The notes under the pieces: model-generated | The model's database searches: none | Told to the model about the DNA's origin: nothing | Seen by the model: the letters and a program-made list of their open reading frames with translations, nothing else | Part shown: in pieces, positions 33,684 to 44,555 of the stretch | Numbering within the stretch: position 1 is the first letter of the stretch | Layout of the letters: each line of letters begins with the position of its first letter | Program-made: the position numbers and the translations under genes | From: Apodemus sylvaticus | Taxonomy: Eukaryota > Chordata > Mammalia > Rodentia > Muridae | Assembly: GCF_947179515.1 (NCBI RefSeq) | Contig: NC_067473.1 | Coordinates: 106,345,282-106,409,281, forward strand | Direction: 5' to 3' | DNA: 64,000 nucleotides

Positions 33684-34882
33684 CTAAGGACCAAAGCACC
33701 CACACTTTTGGTCTTCCTTCTTCTTGAGCTTCATGTGGTCTATAAATTGTATCTTATGTATTCTGAGCTTTTGGGCTAATATCCCACCTATCAGTGAGTG
33801 CACACCATGTGTGTTCTTTTGTGATTGGGTTACTTTACTCAGGATGATAATTGCCAGTTCCATCCATTTGCCTAAGAATTTCATGAATTCACCGTTTTTA
33901 ATAGCTGAGTAGTACTCCATTGTGCAAATGACCCACATTTTCTGTGTCCATTACTCTATTGAAGGATATCTGGGTTCCTTCCAGCTTCTGGCTATTATAA
34001 ACAAGGCTGCTATGAACATAGTGGAGCATATGTCCTGGTTATATGTTGGAGAATTTTTTGGGTATATGTCCAGAAGTGGTATAGCTAGGTCCTCAGGTAA
34101 TACTATGTCTAATTTTCTGAGTAACCAGCCGACTTATTTCCAGAGTTGTTGTACCAGCTTGCAATTCCATCAACATTGGAAGACTGTTTCTCTTTCTCCA
34201 CATCTTCAACAATATCTACTGTCATTTGAGTTTTTGATCTTAGTCATTCTCACTGGTGTGAGGTGAAATATCAGGGTTGTTTTGATTTGTATTTCCCTGA
34301 TGACTAAGGATGTTGAACATTTCTTTAGGTGCTTCTCAGCCATTCAGTATCCCTCAGCTGAGAATTCTTTGTTTAGCCCCATACCCCATTTTTAAGAGGG
34401 TTACTTAATTCTCTGGAGTCTAACTTCTTCAGTTCTTTGTATATATTGGATATTAGCTGTCTATTGGATGTAGGATTGTGAAAAAAATCTTTTCGCTATC
34501 TGTTGGTTGCCATTTTGTCCTATTGTCAGTGTCCTTTCCCTTACAGAAGCTTTGCAATTTTATGAGATCCCATTTGTCAATTCTTGATCTTAGCACATAA
34601 GCCATTGGTATTCTATTCAGGAAAATATCCCCTGTGCGCATGTGTTCAAGGTTCTTCCCCCACATTCTCTTCTATTAGTTTCTGTGTATCTGGTTTTATG
34701 CCAAGGTCCTTTATTCACTTGGACTTGAGCTTTGTACAAGGAATTAAGAATGGGTCAATTTGCATTTTTCTTCAGGCTGAGTGTCAGTTGAACCAGCACC
34801 ATTTATTAAAAGTACTGTCTTTTTTTCCCACTAGATAGTTTTAGCTCCTTTGTCAAAGATCAAGTGACCACAGGCGTATGGG
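33684..34882 (-). pseudogene. L1 ORF2 3' half, decayed
   Basis: Open fragments show MWVICTMEYYSAIKNGEFMK with FLGKWMELA (33684-33938) and MRTGDIFLNRIPMAYVLRSR (34453-34665), both ORF2 C-terminal landmarks in proper order on the minus strand. Frame breaks between them make it a pseudogene. Confidence 0.9.
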
Positions 34883-36740
34883 TGCCAGGAGCCAGTCCTG
34901 ACAAGTGTGTTCTTTCTTTTCAGTTCTTCTTGAAACAGCTTTGGGGAATAGTGACAAAGGGGTTAAGACTTTCTCTTAAGAGATTGGGTATAAGACTTTG
35001 TCTTTTGAGATATTTTGGGTTGCTGTATAATAAAAAGTTTACTTATCTAAGTCTTCAAGACCATACTATTGTGGCTGACCTGCTTTCTTTGCTCCTCTGA
35101 AGCCTGAGTCTGCAATCTCAGGCACTTAGCACCTCATCCTAAAACAGCTGAAGATTAAGTAAAGGGTTAATTGCTAGAACCTTTCCCTGTTGTCCAGATG
35201 CCTCTTGCTTGTTGGACTAGAGGGAAGTATGAAGCAATAAACTTCTATTAAACCAGGAGAAGAGAATAACATTCTCACAGAAAGAAAAACTTCTATATAA
35301 ATTACTATACATAATCTCACAGAAGTTTTAAAGGGCTTCATGGATACAGGAGTTCTCATTTACACATTTACACATAAATTCAGCTAGGACAAGCTTGCAT
35401 GCATTCTCACAATTACATACTTAAATACACATGCATACATTCTCACAGTTACAAACTTACACATACATCCATACTTACATATGCATATGGAGAAAAAGAC
35501 CAAACACCTGTGCAGAAAGAACTCACTCATTCTTGATGAAAAATGAGCTCCAATCTTTATTGCATAGTGAAAGAAAAACCTCTCACCCTTTTAATGCTAA
35601 ATGAATTAATACCATGTTCATAAGAAAAAAGCTTTATTCCTTTTTCACAAGACTAAGCCAGCCTTGACCTTACCATGGTACCTGTTCTGACCCATGGTAA
35701 GGACAAGCCTGCTTGCTCCTTCTGTTTTCTGAAATGTCTTCTTTTTTCCTCTTTCCCTCTGCATTCTGCACATTGCTCTCTTAGCTTTTTTTGTGTTATT
35801 TATAGTTTCTAAGTTATTCCACTCTGCATTGTCTTTCTAATCTTGTTCTCTTATGACTAAACGTTTCTCCTCAGTTCAGTTCCTCTCTCAGCTTAGTTCT
35901 TCTCACCTCTGTTCCTCTCTCCTAAGTTCCTGAGTTCTGAGTCTTTACTTTGTCCTCCGCCCTTGAACAACTTTCAGAATACATGATCACATGTTACAAA
36001 GTTCATCACAAGTTCACACAAAAATTCAAATCATTAATTGAAATACAAGTTTACAACAGAGAATGTTTACATCCATATGCATTAGGAGTAATTATCTAAC
36101 TAAACATCTATTACCTGTCTCAGCTTCTATGGGTTCATTGGAGGTTTAAAGCCATAACTAAGTTATTAGTGAAGTTTTGTATAGATAAACCCAGTCAATC
36201 TTTTATCTTCTGTACTAGCACCTATAATAAACTGTTAGTTCCCTTTTTATGAACTTTGGTTAATTGTTTTACAACCTTTTGGAATGTGTTCTGAGTATGA
36301 GAAAGTCTGGTTATTATAAGAGCAAATAACTAGTGACACTTGGGAGACTGGCAGATTTCTCATTGCAATTTCGACTATCAGAAAAGGACCTAATAGCAGT
36401 CCCACCATAAAAGAGTTTAATAATCACAGATATCATTTTAGGAATTCTTAAACTGAAGTCATCTATCTATTTGTCTACATAGCAACACTACAAGACCGTA
36501 CAACTTCATGGATCTGCAGAGATCTGCTCCAAAGGGGTGTGCTATTAGTTATTGATTTTTATATATGTTTAAAAATAACAGGAAAGTAATATTAATATCA
36601 GAATTCTTTCCTAAAATGAATACCTTACAGCCTTGCTTAATAAGGGCTCACCTGTCACAGATTATATAATAATCTGAAGCATGCCATTTCAGAATGCTCA
36701 CCTGCTAGTACATGAACTTGTCCCATAACGGCTCTTGACA
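34883..36740. mobile_element. TG...CA element inserted in the L1 (LTR/ERV candidate)
   Basis: The insert begins TGCCAGGAGCCAGTCC and ends GGCTCTTGACA. It is flanked by tatggg (34877-34882) and tgtgga (36741-36746), a diverged 6-bp duplication of the L1 sequence tgtggg. TG...CA ends with 6-bp duplication are typical of class II (ERVK-type) LTR insertions. I see no terminal direct repeats, so it is a very long solo LTR or a non-autonomous element. Only short frames occur (34864-35100 and others), none recognisable. Confidence 0.6.
35355..35480. repeat. Imperfect acatac/attctcaca repeats
   Basis: cattctcacaattacatac recurs as cattctcacagttacaaac about 50 bases later, within a run of short ACAT/ATAC variants. 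Confidence 0.7.
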
Positions 36741-36927
36741 TGTGGATTCATTTCTGGCTCTTCAATTCTATTCCATCGATCTTCCTGCCTGTCTCTCTAC
36801 CAATACCATTAAGTTTTTATCACTATTGCTCTGTAATACAGCTTAATGTCAGTGATGGTGATTCTCCCAGATTTTCTTTTATTGTTGAGAATAGTTATCA
36901 CTATCCTGTTTTTGTTTTGTTTTGTTA
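36741..36927 (-). mobile_element. Continuation of the split LINE-1 (ORF2)
   Basis: Minus-strand ORF2 sequence (reversed: tgtggattcatttctggctc, ttcaattctattccatcgat, cagtttttatc-like and ctctgtaatacagcttaatg). It follows directly on the L1 text that breaks off at 34882. Confidence 0.9.
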
Positions 36928-36938
36928 TTTAGTTTCTT

Positions 36939-38649
36939 AACCATAGTGGGAACACATAGATGGGCCATTCATCTGTAATTTTATGATTCTCCACATAATC
37001 CAGAAATTAATTTCTTCTTTACATTTTCTTATTCATTAATTATAATATCTGACTCATATGTTGTCTTATTCAAATAATGAGATCAGTGGTCTTGTAACAT
37101 CAGTACATGTTTTAATCTATATAAGTATCTGCTTGCTTTTCAGTTTTTATTCAGTTCAAGAGGTCAGAAAAATAGACATCTTATATAAGCTCTTCATTGC
37201 AGGTAAGTAAACTGAAACCCAACTTACTGTTCTCAAGTGTTCCACATAGCTATTGACAAATATGGTAACTAGCCAAGTTTTTTCAGCATAGTCACAGCAA
37301 AGTGGGTGAAGTTGGGCATCTGTACAACAGTGTGTTTGGAGAGAGATCAGGGAGTCCACTATCCTATCATCACTGAAGTAAATATTCCAGGGTTGTATGC
37401 AATTCATTTATATAGAAACTTAGATCTCTGGATGGAGCAGAAAAAATGGCAGGACCTGAGAATTAACTGACAGTCTGGGAGTTACTGGAAGCTAATAATT
37501 ATGCTAGCTTCTCCTCCTGATTCCAAAGTGCAAACATGCTTTAAACAGATTGCCAGTTCCCCCAGGGAAGAGAGAAGGAAATGGCTGGATTAAAGTCAGA
37601 AAGCAGAGAGCCAAAAAAAATCTAGTATTCATTACCATCCCCATCAATGAATATTTATCGAGCTCCCACAGAGAACCTAGTATCAAGGCTCAGGAATTCT
37701 GAGAAGTAAATACAATTTAGGGCAGTAAAAGTTCTATCCAAGCCTGGCACATGGCAGGGGGGAAGAACTCTACATGCCAAAGGAAACAAAGGGAAGAGCC
37801 AGGATTATGCACATCTTCCTCAACTTTCAGAAATAAATCAATCTTGCCCTGGTGCCCTGCCAATTCCCAATTTTGTTTCATTATTTAAAACTACACTTTA
37901 AGTTCATTTTAAACATCAACCTTAAGAATCACTAAATTGACTTTAGTATCTTCTAGAAACTTGCAAGTCTTCAGTCAGTGTAATGATATTTTACCTTATG
38001 TTGAAACTATAATAAAATTCACTATCATGAAATGTCTTTGGCCACCAAGTAAGCAAAACAATGTGACTCAATGTAATCTCAGCATGTTGACACTTTAATG
38101 CAAGTTTCCTGTCAACATTGGGTTACTTTGTATGGAAATTCACATAAAACCTCATTGTTGATGAGACTATCAATTATTTCATAAAAGACCAGGCTGAGTG
38201 GTCTTTCTCCCAGGAATGCCCAATACCACAAGACAAATTCAGGTCCCTGGAGTGGCACAAGGTGGATTGTGGTCTCAAGTTGGTAAAAGAAGCAATGGAA
38301 TTTATCTGTACAAGGAGACATAGAATTGTTGACGCAACTGGACAGGTTACTTACTGACCTCACCAAAAGACCACACCTTGGGAAGACATCTAAGGACCAC
38401 CCCTAGGAAGGCATGTCCACTTCCAGATAATCTACTTTTCCTTTCTAAGATTCTTCTCTACAGTACAATCTCTTCTGTATAAGTCCAACCTTCATGATTT
38501 GCAACTCCCTTTGCTTAACATTTCTTTCTCCCATTTTTTCCAAGCATATTTTCCCTATGCTTTTGGCTTTAGGCTTTCTCTAACTCACCTCTCCATTTCA
38601 CATAGCTGCTTATTCATCATAACGCTTACTTACCTCGATGCCAGCTTAT
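36939..38649. other. Unassigned sequence
   Basis: About 1.7 kb, AT-rich, no recognised repeat. Short frames at 37156-37407, 37504-37686 and 38112-38366 (minus) have no recognisable domain. Confidence 0.5.
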
Positions 38650-39245
38650 TTTGAAGGACCCCATTTCGGGGAGACCCCACTCGAGTTTCAGGTCGGCGCA
38701 CACCCAAGGAAACACAAGAGACCCGCTTGATACAAACACACAAGGTAGTTTAATATTGGAGCTCTGGGCCAACACGTGTCTCACAAATGAGAAAAAGGAG
38801 TCGACCCTGAAGCTCAAAAGCCAGGGGTTTATATAGGAAAAGTCAAGGGAGGGGGAGTTGGCGCGCTTACACACGATTGGTTGATTCAAACATTGGCTGG
38901 AGGAATTGGCACACCTTTGCGTCAGCAGGTAGTATGGGCAGATCAGTGACTTATCTTTGTTAGCTTTAAACTACATCAAAGAGGCGGGGGTGGGGGATGC
39001 TAGTCCAGATGGCTCATGACTCAACAGGGATAAGGCCATTCCTTTATCTTTATAATCAGGCAGTTATTGGAATGTCTTAATGGCCTTGAAAAAAAACAGC
39101 CTGTCTGGGCTAGCCCGGGCTTGTACTGTTCTCTGCTCCTGCTTTCTGCCTGGATCATGGATTCCATGAAGTTCTAACTCCCTTTCAATTTCAAATGCTT
39201 TGGCTTCGTATTTTCTTCCCCAGTCTCCTCTTTTGAACGTGTACA
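38650..39245 (-). mobile_element. Retroviral-type solo LTR
   Basis: On the minus strand there is a TATA box (cctatataaacccc, around 38840-38825), then about 80 bases later an ATTAAA polyadenylation signal (38754-38749) with a GT-rich stretch (cttgtgtgtttgtatc), then a U5-like part rich in CCCCGAAATGGGGTCC ending at ttcaaaataagctgg. This is U3-R-U5 order. CCAAT motifs (accaatcgtg) lie upstream. The outer (U3) border is uncertain, and no internal retroviral genes are seen. Confidence 0.6.
38825..38842 (-). promoter_or_regulatory. TATA box of the minus-strand LTR
   Basis: tatataaac on the minus strand, upstream of the LTR's ATTAAA. The spacing is compatible with an LTR promoter, but activity is unknown. 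Confidence 0.55.
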
Positions 39246-39875
39246 TGGATTTATAGCATGCCTATCTTGGGGGTTTTCTTTTAAATGCTAATTGCATTTA
39301 AAGTTTCCACTCACACCTGTTGTTATTCAGTCCATTCATTAATGACACTAAGAACCACAAGAGTAGATTCCTGATTTCTTCAGTATCAAAAGGCACACTC
39401 CACCAAGACTCACCGAAATTCTGGTAATGTATTATGCTGTCATAGATGGTCATACCAGACACACATCTGTAGTACCTTCCTTTTTCAGTCTTCCTATTGC
39501 ATAGCCTGACTCACATAAATCTTGCTAAATTATCCCCCTACATTTGGCCTTGAACATAAAAAAGGCCAGAGGAAAACTGGAGTTCACCCTAGTAGTAATT
39601 CATGCTTGACACACCTATGTTCTCAGTAGAAGGACACAATCACATGGGGGATGAATAACTCACCTCTCATGCCACATTTAGAGCTAGAGCTAATGCTATG
39701 GAGTGGAAATTAGAACATTACTCATTGTGTAAGTTCCCCAGGAAATGCTGTCCCAAAATGAAATATGCATGCTTGTTGGATCTCATTTTTAAATTTAGAA
39801 ATGAAGAAATAAAGAACATATTGTCATTGTCTGGCTTACACTTTCTTGCTATTTGCTCCTCTCCCCTGATTCTTC
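39246..39875. other. Unassigned sequence
   Basis: No recognised element. The frame at 39698-39991 runs into the LTR-like sequence that follows and has no domain. Confidence 0.45.
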
Positions 39876-40364
39876 TGTCTCAGGTTAGCAGCCTGTGCCC
39901 CAAGACATGTTTAGCTGCTCAACATTGGTACATGGAGAGACCAGATCTTTGGGGTTCAGACTCCATCTTAGAGAACCTGAACTTAGGTTGAACTTGAGTT
40001 AACTAATAGGCTTGTACCTACCACCAGTTTCCAGGTTATGCCACAACAAGACCTCTGTCAAGCATTAGTTTCTAGGTTAACCCCCAACAAAATCTGCATC
40101 TGGCACTAGTTTCTAGGTTATTCCCCAACATATCTGTACCCTCAGGTTACAAGCCTTCGCCTGACACTTCACTTCCTAAAAATGACCAATCAGAAGGAAA
40201 ACAGAAATTGTTTATGATTTGGCTCCCAGCACTAGCCAATTATGCTAAAGGCCATAATGGTCCCCCAATCAGACATAATCCATGCCACTAGATACATTAC
40301 CACCTTCTTCCTTGATAAATGCTTGCCAGAAATTAGGCTCAGAGCTGTTCTCTCTCTCTCTCTG
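39876..40364 (+). mobile_element. LTR-type element with a U3-like 41-bp repeat and CCAAT boxes
   Basis: Candidate start TGTCTCAGGTTAGC. It contains three 41-bp repeats (40023-40143), then CCAAT-type motifs (gaccaatcagaagg, tagccaattatg, ccccaatcagac), a tgataaatgc TATA-like site and a CT-rich end. This looks like a retroviral U3-R. A MaLR element inserted in its CT repeat, and the CT run resumes at 42313. Family not named. Confidence 0.55.
40023..40143 (+). repeat. Three tandem 41-bp repeats
   Basis: Units at 40023-40063, 40064-40104 and 40105-40143 share a(c/t)(c/t)agtttc(c/t)aggtta...caaca...tct...c. Tandem repeats upstream of CCAAT boxes are typical of LTR enhancers. Unit divergence shows they are not recent. 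Confidence 0.88.
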
Positions 40365-40767
40365 TGTCTTAGTCAGGGTTTCTATTCCTGCACAAACATC
40401 ATGACCAAGAAGCAAGTTGGGGAGGAAAGGGTTTATTGAGCTTACACTTCCATGTTGCAGTTCATCACTAAAGGAAGTCAGGACTGGAACATCCTCAAGC
40501 AGGTCAGAAAGCAGGAGCTGATGCAGAGGCCATGGAGGGATGTTTCTTACTGGCTTGCTTCCCCTGGCTTGCTTAGCCTGCTCTCTTATAGAACCCAAGA
40601 ACACCATCCCAAAGGTAGTACCACCCACAAGGGGCCCTCCCCACTTGATCACTAATTGAGCAAATGCCCCACAGCTGGATCTCATGGAGGCACTTCCCCA
40701 ACTAAAGCTCCTTTCTCTGTGATAACTCCAGCCTGTGTCAAGTTGACACACAAAACTAGCCAGTACA
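40365..40767 (-). repeat. MaLR LTR (3' LTR on the minus strand)
   Basis: TG...CA ends. On the minus strand an AATAAA (from gggtttattgagc near 40435) is its polyadenylation signal. The open frame 40269-40817 is a translation of this LTR and recurs in the other copies. Confidence 0.9.
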
Positions 40768-41909
40768 ATTGACCCCTTGTCAAGTTGACACACAAACACA
40801 TCACTATTAAGCCTCAACCCTTACTTTCTTATTCATCCCCAACAATCTTTACATATTAAAAGTTCAATCACCTTAAATGTCCAATATCTTTAAAATTCAA
40901 AGTCTTTTAAAAATTCAAAGTCTTTAAACTGTGGGTCCACTAAAATACTTTCTTCCTTCAAGAGGGAAACGTATCAGGGCACAGTCACAACCAAAAGCAA
41001 AACTCAAACTCCAATGGTTCAATGTCTGTGATCCAACTCACAATCTTCCAGGCTCCTTCAAGGGTGTGGGTCACTTCTTCAGCTCTGCTCTGTGTAGCAC
41101 ACAGCTTGTCTTCTAGGCTCCAGATGCCTGTACTCCACTACTGCTGCTGTTCATGGTGGTCATCTCATGGCACTGGCATCTCCAAAACACTGCTGACTTC
41201 TACTGTAATTAGGCTTCACCAATAGCCTCTCATAGGCTCTCTTCATGGTGACAAGCCTCTGCTCCTATGCATGAACCCTTCAAGTCCTGGGACATCAATT
41301 GCAACTGAGGCTGCACCTTCACCAATGGCCTTCTGTGGCCTCTCACTGTTCCAAGAGCCTCAACTGCTCTTTATGACCCCTTCATGCCTTCAAAACCAGT
41401 ACCATCTCGGTGACTCTTATACAGTACCAAGTCCAGCCACAGCACAAAATACAACTATGGCTGTCTCTGGAACACACTCTCTGTGCACTCAGAAAACACT
41501 TCCAAGAAGATTTCATCTCAGTGGTGCTGGTCTCTTCTTAATCTCTGCTAATTTCTTAGCTCCAGCTAACCAGCATCAATAATCCCAGTAACACAAAGAC
41601 TTGCTTTAGTGGTTCTGCTATCTTGTTACTCACAGCTGATTCTTCAGCCCCAGCTAACCAAAACCATAGAATCTTCACAATCAAAACATGGCCACTGTAA
41701 GAGTCTTTAATCTTCCCTCTGAAATTTCACAAGCCAGGCCTCCTTCTTTTGCACTGTTCTTAATATTGTCTTCCAAGGTCCTACAGAACTTTCCACTGAA
41801 CTCTTAATATTCTAATGGCTTTTCTAGCTCAAAGTTCTAAAGTCCTTCCACAGTCCTCCCCAAAACATGGTCAAATTGTCACAGGAATACGCCACTCCTG
41901 GTACCAATT
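40768..41909 (-). mobile_element. MaLR internal region
   Basis: About 1.14 kb of C/T-rich (plus-strand) sequence, without gag, protease or polymerase motifs in any frame. Short frames at 40931-41225 and 41271-41582 have no recognisable domain. A weak polypurine stretch (aaggggtcaa, minus) adjoins the 3' LTR. Confidence 0.85.
41890..41906 (-). other. Primer-binding site, tRNA-Leu type
   Basis: On the minus strand this reads TGGTACCAGGAGTGGCG, three bases inside the 5' LTR. It matches the 3' end of tRNA-Leu as used by ERVL/MaLR elements, except near its end. Confidence 0.85.
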
Positions 41910-42308
41910 TGTCTTAGTCAGGGTTTCTATTCCTGCATAAACATCATGTCCAAGAAGCAAGTGGGGGAGGAAAGGGTTTATTGAGCTTACACTTCCACAT
42001 TGCAGTTCATCACTAAAGGAAGTCAGGACTGGAACTTAAGCAGGTCAGGAAGCAGGAGCTGATGCAGAGGCCATGGAGGGATGTTTCTTACTGGCTTGCT
42101 TCCCCTGCCTTGCTCAGCCTGCTCTCTTATAGAACCCAAGAACACCAGCCCAAAGGTAGTACCACCAACAAGGGGCCCTCCCCACTTGATCATTAATTGA
42201 GAAAATGCCCCACAGCTGGATTTCATGGAGGCACTTCCCCAACTAAAGCTCATTTCTCTGTGATAACTCCAGCCTGTGTCAAGTTGACTCACAAAACTAG
42301 CCAGTACA
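41910..42308 (-). repeat. MaLR LTR (5' LTR on the minus strand)
   Basis: TG...CA ends. Pairs with 40365-40767. Confidence 0.92.
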
Positions 42309-42312
42309 CACA

Positions 42313-42370
<58 letters not shown>

Positions 42371-42412
42371 CTTTCCTCCCTCTTTCTTTCTTTGTTTCTC
42401 TCTTTCTTTTTT
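42309..42412. repeat. (CA)4(CT)n and C/T-rich tract
   Basis: CACACACA then about 22 CT units, followed by ctttcctccctctttctttc. It continues the CT run at 40350-40364 that the MaLR element split. Confidence 0.95.
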
Positions 42413-42582
42413 AAAATTATTTTATTTAGATAAGCACCATGTAGCTGTATTTAGACATAGCAGAAGAGGGCATGAGATCTCATTATAAATGGTTGTGAGC
42501 CACCATGTGGTTGCTGGGAATTGAACTCAGGACATTTAGAGGAGCAGTCAGTGTTGTTAAGCCAAGATGTATCTCCAGCCCT
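42413..42582 (-). repeat. B2 SINE
   Basis: Reverse complement of B2: attattttatttagataagc (tail), gtagctgtatttagacatag, gaagagggcatgagatctca, atggttgtgagccaccatgt, ggttgctgggaattgaactc and gtatctccagccct (box A end). The best-preserved SINE in the window. Confidence 0.9.
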
Positions 42583-43007
42583 TTTTCTTTCTTCTAACAT
42601 GAAATAGTTTTGCCTTAGTAAGTCTCAACAAATCCCAGATATCTCCACCTTTTATGTTGACATTTAAATTCTAAGAAAGCACTTGCCTTACAAGCAGTCT
42701 AGCTTAATGGCTTCCAAGCCTGCTAATATCTATTTCACAACCAAATATTTTGTTAAGTACTCTTGTCGGGTCAGCTATAAAATCATTCAAAATGAGAAAC
42801 GCCCTGTGAGTTATAGGATGCTGACAGCATTCCTTGTTTCTACCCACTAGAAACCAATTGCACCCTCTAAGTTGCAACAATCAAAACTCCCCTCACATAT
42901 TGTAAAATTCATCTTTATTAGGTGGGGGGAAGGATATAACATTCACCAGATGACTATCTCTAGTCAAACCTGTATCTCTCCATAATCATAAGACACCAAA
43001 TACCATA
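42583..43007. other. Unassigned sequence
   Basis: Nothing recognised. Confidence 0.5.
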
Positions 43008-43337
43008 GTTATCGACTTTCTTTTTAGTTTACTAGATAATTTATTTACATTTCAAATGTTGTACCCGTTTCCCTCCAGAAATCCCCCATCCCATCCTTTC
43101 TTCCTCTGCTTCTATGAGGGTGCCCACCCAGCCACCCACTGCCCCACCTTGTCATTCCCCTAAATTGGGGCATCAAGTCTTCTGAGGACCAAGGACCTCT
43201 TCTCTCATTAATGTCCAACAAGGCCGTCATCTGCTACATATGCAGCTGGAGTCATGGGTCCCTCCTGTGTATTCTTTGTTCACAGGCAACCATTGAACTG
43301 AGGATGGGGTCCCCAATAGAGGAGTTATTGACTTTCT
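43008..43337 (-). mobile_element. Short LINE-1 3' UTR insertion with a 5' inversion and a 14-bp target-site duplication
   Basis: gttatcgactttct (43008-43021) and gttattgactttct (43324-43337) match at 13 of 14 bases. From 43022 to about 43292 the L1 3' UTR is on the minus strand. From about 43293 to 43323 a short piece (ccattgaactgaggatgggg, tccccaatagagg) is L1 3' UTR on the plus strand. This is a very small twin-primed insertion with no ORF2. Confidence 0.85.
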
Positions 43338-43774
43338 ACCTGTCATTTCTTTATTCTTTAAGCTCTTTTTCTTATCTAGAAGTTAACCTTACTAGGATTG
43401 AAGTGAAACAGTGATGTAAAAAAGAGAGAGTATGTGAAAGTAATAGGCCTACTGGCTTCTGCCTATTTGCCCTCAGGTCCCAAGGTATAGGCTTAGAGCT
43501 GCGCCCTGGGAGCCAAGGCTCCAGATGACTTCCCTGGTCTTTCATTACATCATGTTAGACTATCCTGTCTCTGGTACTGTGTTTTCATTTATTTGGTAAA
43601 TAAAAGCCCCTAAAGATTCCAAACCCATTCTTTATAAAATATGCAAACTCAGGAACCTATTAAAGAGCTAATGCAAAGGCCCATGGGTCCTAGCTCAAAG
43701 CTGCTCTCTGATTGAGTACTCTGAGCCATCTAAAATGATGACTCTAATTTTTCAACTTAAGAAATTATCTATAT
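43338..43774. other. Unassigned sequence
   Basis: No element recognised between two L1 3' UTR fragments. Confidence 0.45.
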
Positions 43775-44225
43775 TACTGACCAATGCAGATGCAGATGTT
43801 TGTTTGGAGCCAACCATCAGACTGAACTCAGGGAATTTGGTGGCGGTGCTGGCAGAAGGACTGAAAGATCAGAGGGGGATTGCAACCCCATTAGATGAAC
43901 AACATAGGCTGGCCTGACTACCCAGTTTATCCAAAATCTAGACTACCAACCAAGGAGTGTACCTGAAGGTATCCATGGCTCCAGATACATATGTAAATGA
44001 GAAGAGCCTTGCCCAACAGCCACTGGAGGGAAGGCCCTTGGTCCTGGGAGAGATTTGATGCCCCAGAGTAGGGGGATGCTGGAGCGGTGGTGAGGGGGAG
44101 CACTCCCATACAGGCAAAAGGGGGGGTAGAGCAGATGTGAGATGCGGGGTGTGGAGAAGGTGGCTTGGAAGTGGGATATCATTTGAGATGTAAATGAATG
44201 GAATGATAAATAATGAAAATAAAAG
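43775..44225 (+). mobile_element. LINE-1 3' UTR fragment
   Basis: Plus-strand L1 3' UTR: gccaaccatcagactgaact, gggattgcaaccccattaga, ggcccttggtcctgggagag, ggtgagggggagcactccc, ending atcatttgagatgtaaatga and an A-rich end. 5'-truncated in the UTR. Frames at 43735-43917 and 43927-44182 (minus) are UTR translations. Confidence 0.85.
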
Positions 44226-44555
44226 AAATTCTTTATAATGAATAAGAACGATAGAATGTTATGGTTTTTAGATCACCTTCAATAGCACAGTAGGAATAAG
44301 ACCAAACAGGTTTGTGGTATAAATAACGACTCTTGAATTATTCTAACATCTTTCAATTGTACCACTATGGGTTTTTTTAGTTTAATTTTCTCACATACAA
44401 ACTTAGAGAAACATACTTTTCAAGTGGAAAACAAAACAAAAACAAATAACAAAAATATCAGGAGAAGTAAGCAAAATATTTTCTCCTCTGCATACCTTTG
44501 AATGCAAGATGCAGTCCCTTGGCTTTCTCAGGATTAAAACAACTTTAAATTTATT
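44226..44555. other. Unassigned sequence
   Basis: AT-rich, nothing recognised. Confidence 0.5.

Larger units (their letters stand above)
32990..36938 (-). mobile_element. LINE-1 with an 11-bp target-site duplication, split by a later insertion
   Basis: tttagtttctt lies at 32990-33000 and 36928-36938. On the minus strand the site reads TT/AAGAAACTAAA, an acceptable L1 endonuclease target. Inside is one minus-strand L1: 3' UTR (about 33020-33730) and ORF2 (33731-34882), continuing at 36741-36927. The ORF2 text is continuous across the gap apart from the 34883-36740 insert. It is an older copy with many stops. Confidence 0.82.
40365..42308 (-). mobile_element. Nearly complete ERVL-MaLR element (LTR-internal-LTR)
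   Basis: Two direct copies of a TGTCTTAG...CCAGTACA LTR (403 and 399 bp) flank about 1.14 kb. By eye they differ by about 15 substitutions and one 4-base indel, about 4%. On the minus strand the internal region begins with TGGTACCAGGAGTGG, the tRNA-Leu-type primer-binding site of MaLR/ERVL elements. The internal region has no retroviral gene and is non-autonomous, as known for MaLRs. It landed in the CT repeat of the surrounding LTR. Confidence 0.9.

Noticed and set aside
40023..40143. Direct repeats of 41 bp (and 66 bp at 61438) considered as a CRISPR-like array.
   Set aside because: The units are directly adjacent with no unique spacers. One is a U3 repeat in an LTR, the other codes for coiled-coil heptads, and this is a mammalian genome.
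40269..40817. A 182-aa frame sharing YHRE-SFSWGSAS-SCG with frames at 42023-42313 and 23356-23763.
   Set aside because: All three lie within the same MaLR LTR sequence read in the same orientation. They are translations of non-coding LTR DNA, and their starts and ends differ.
43757..44232. An 8-base aagaaatt at both sides of the L1 fragment 43775-44225 as a target-site duplication.
   Set aside because: It is too short and too A-rich to separate from chance.
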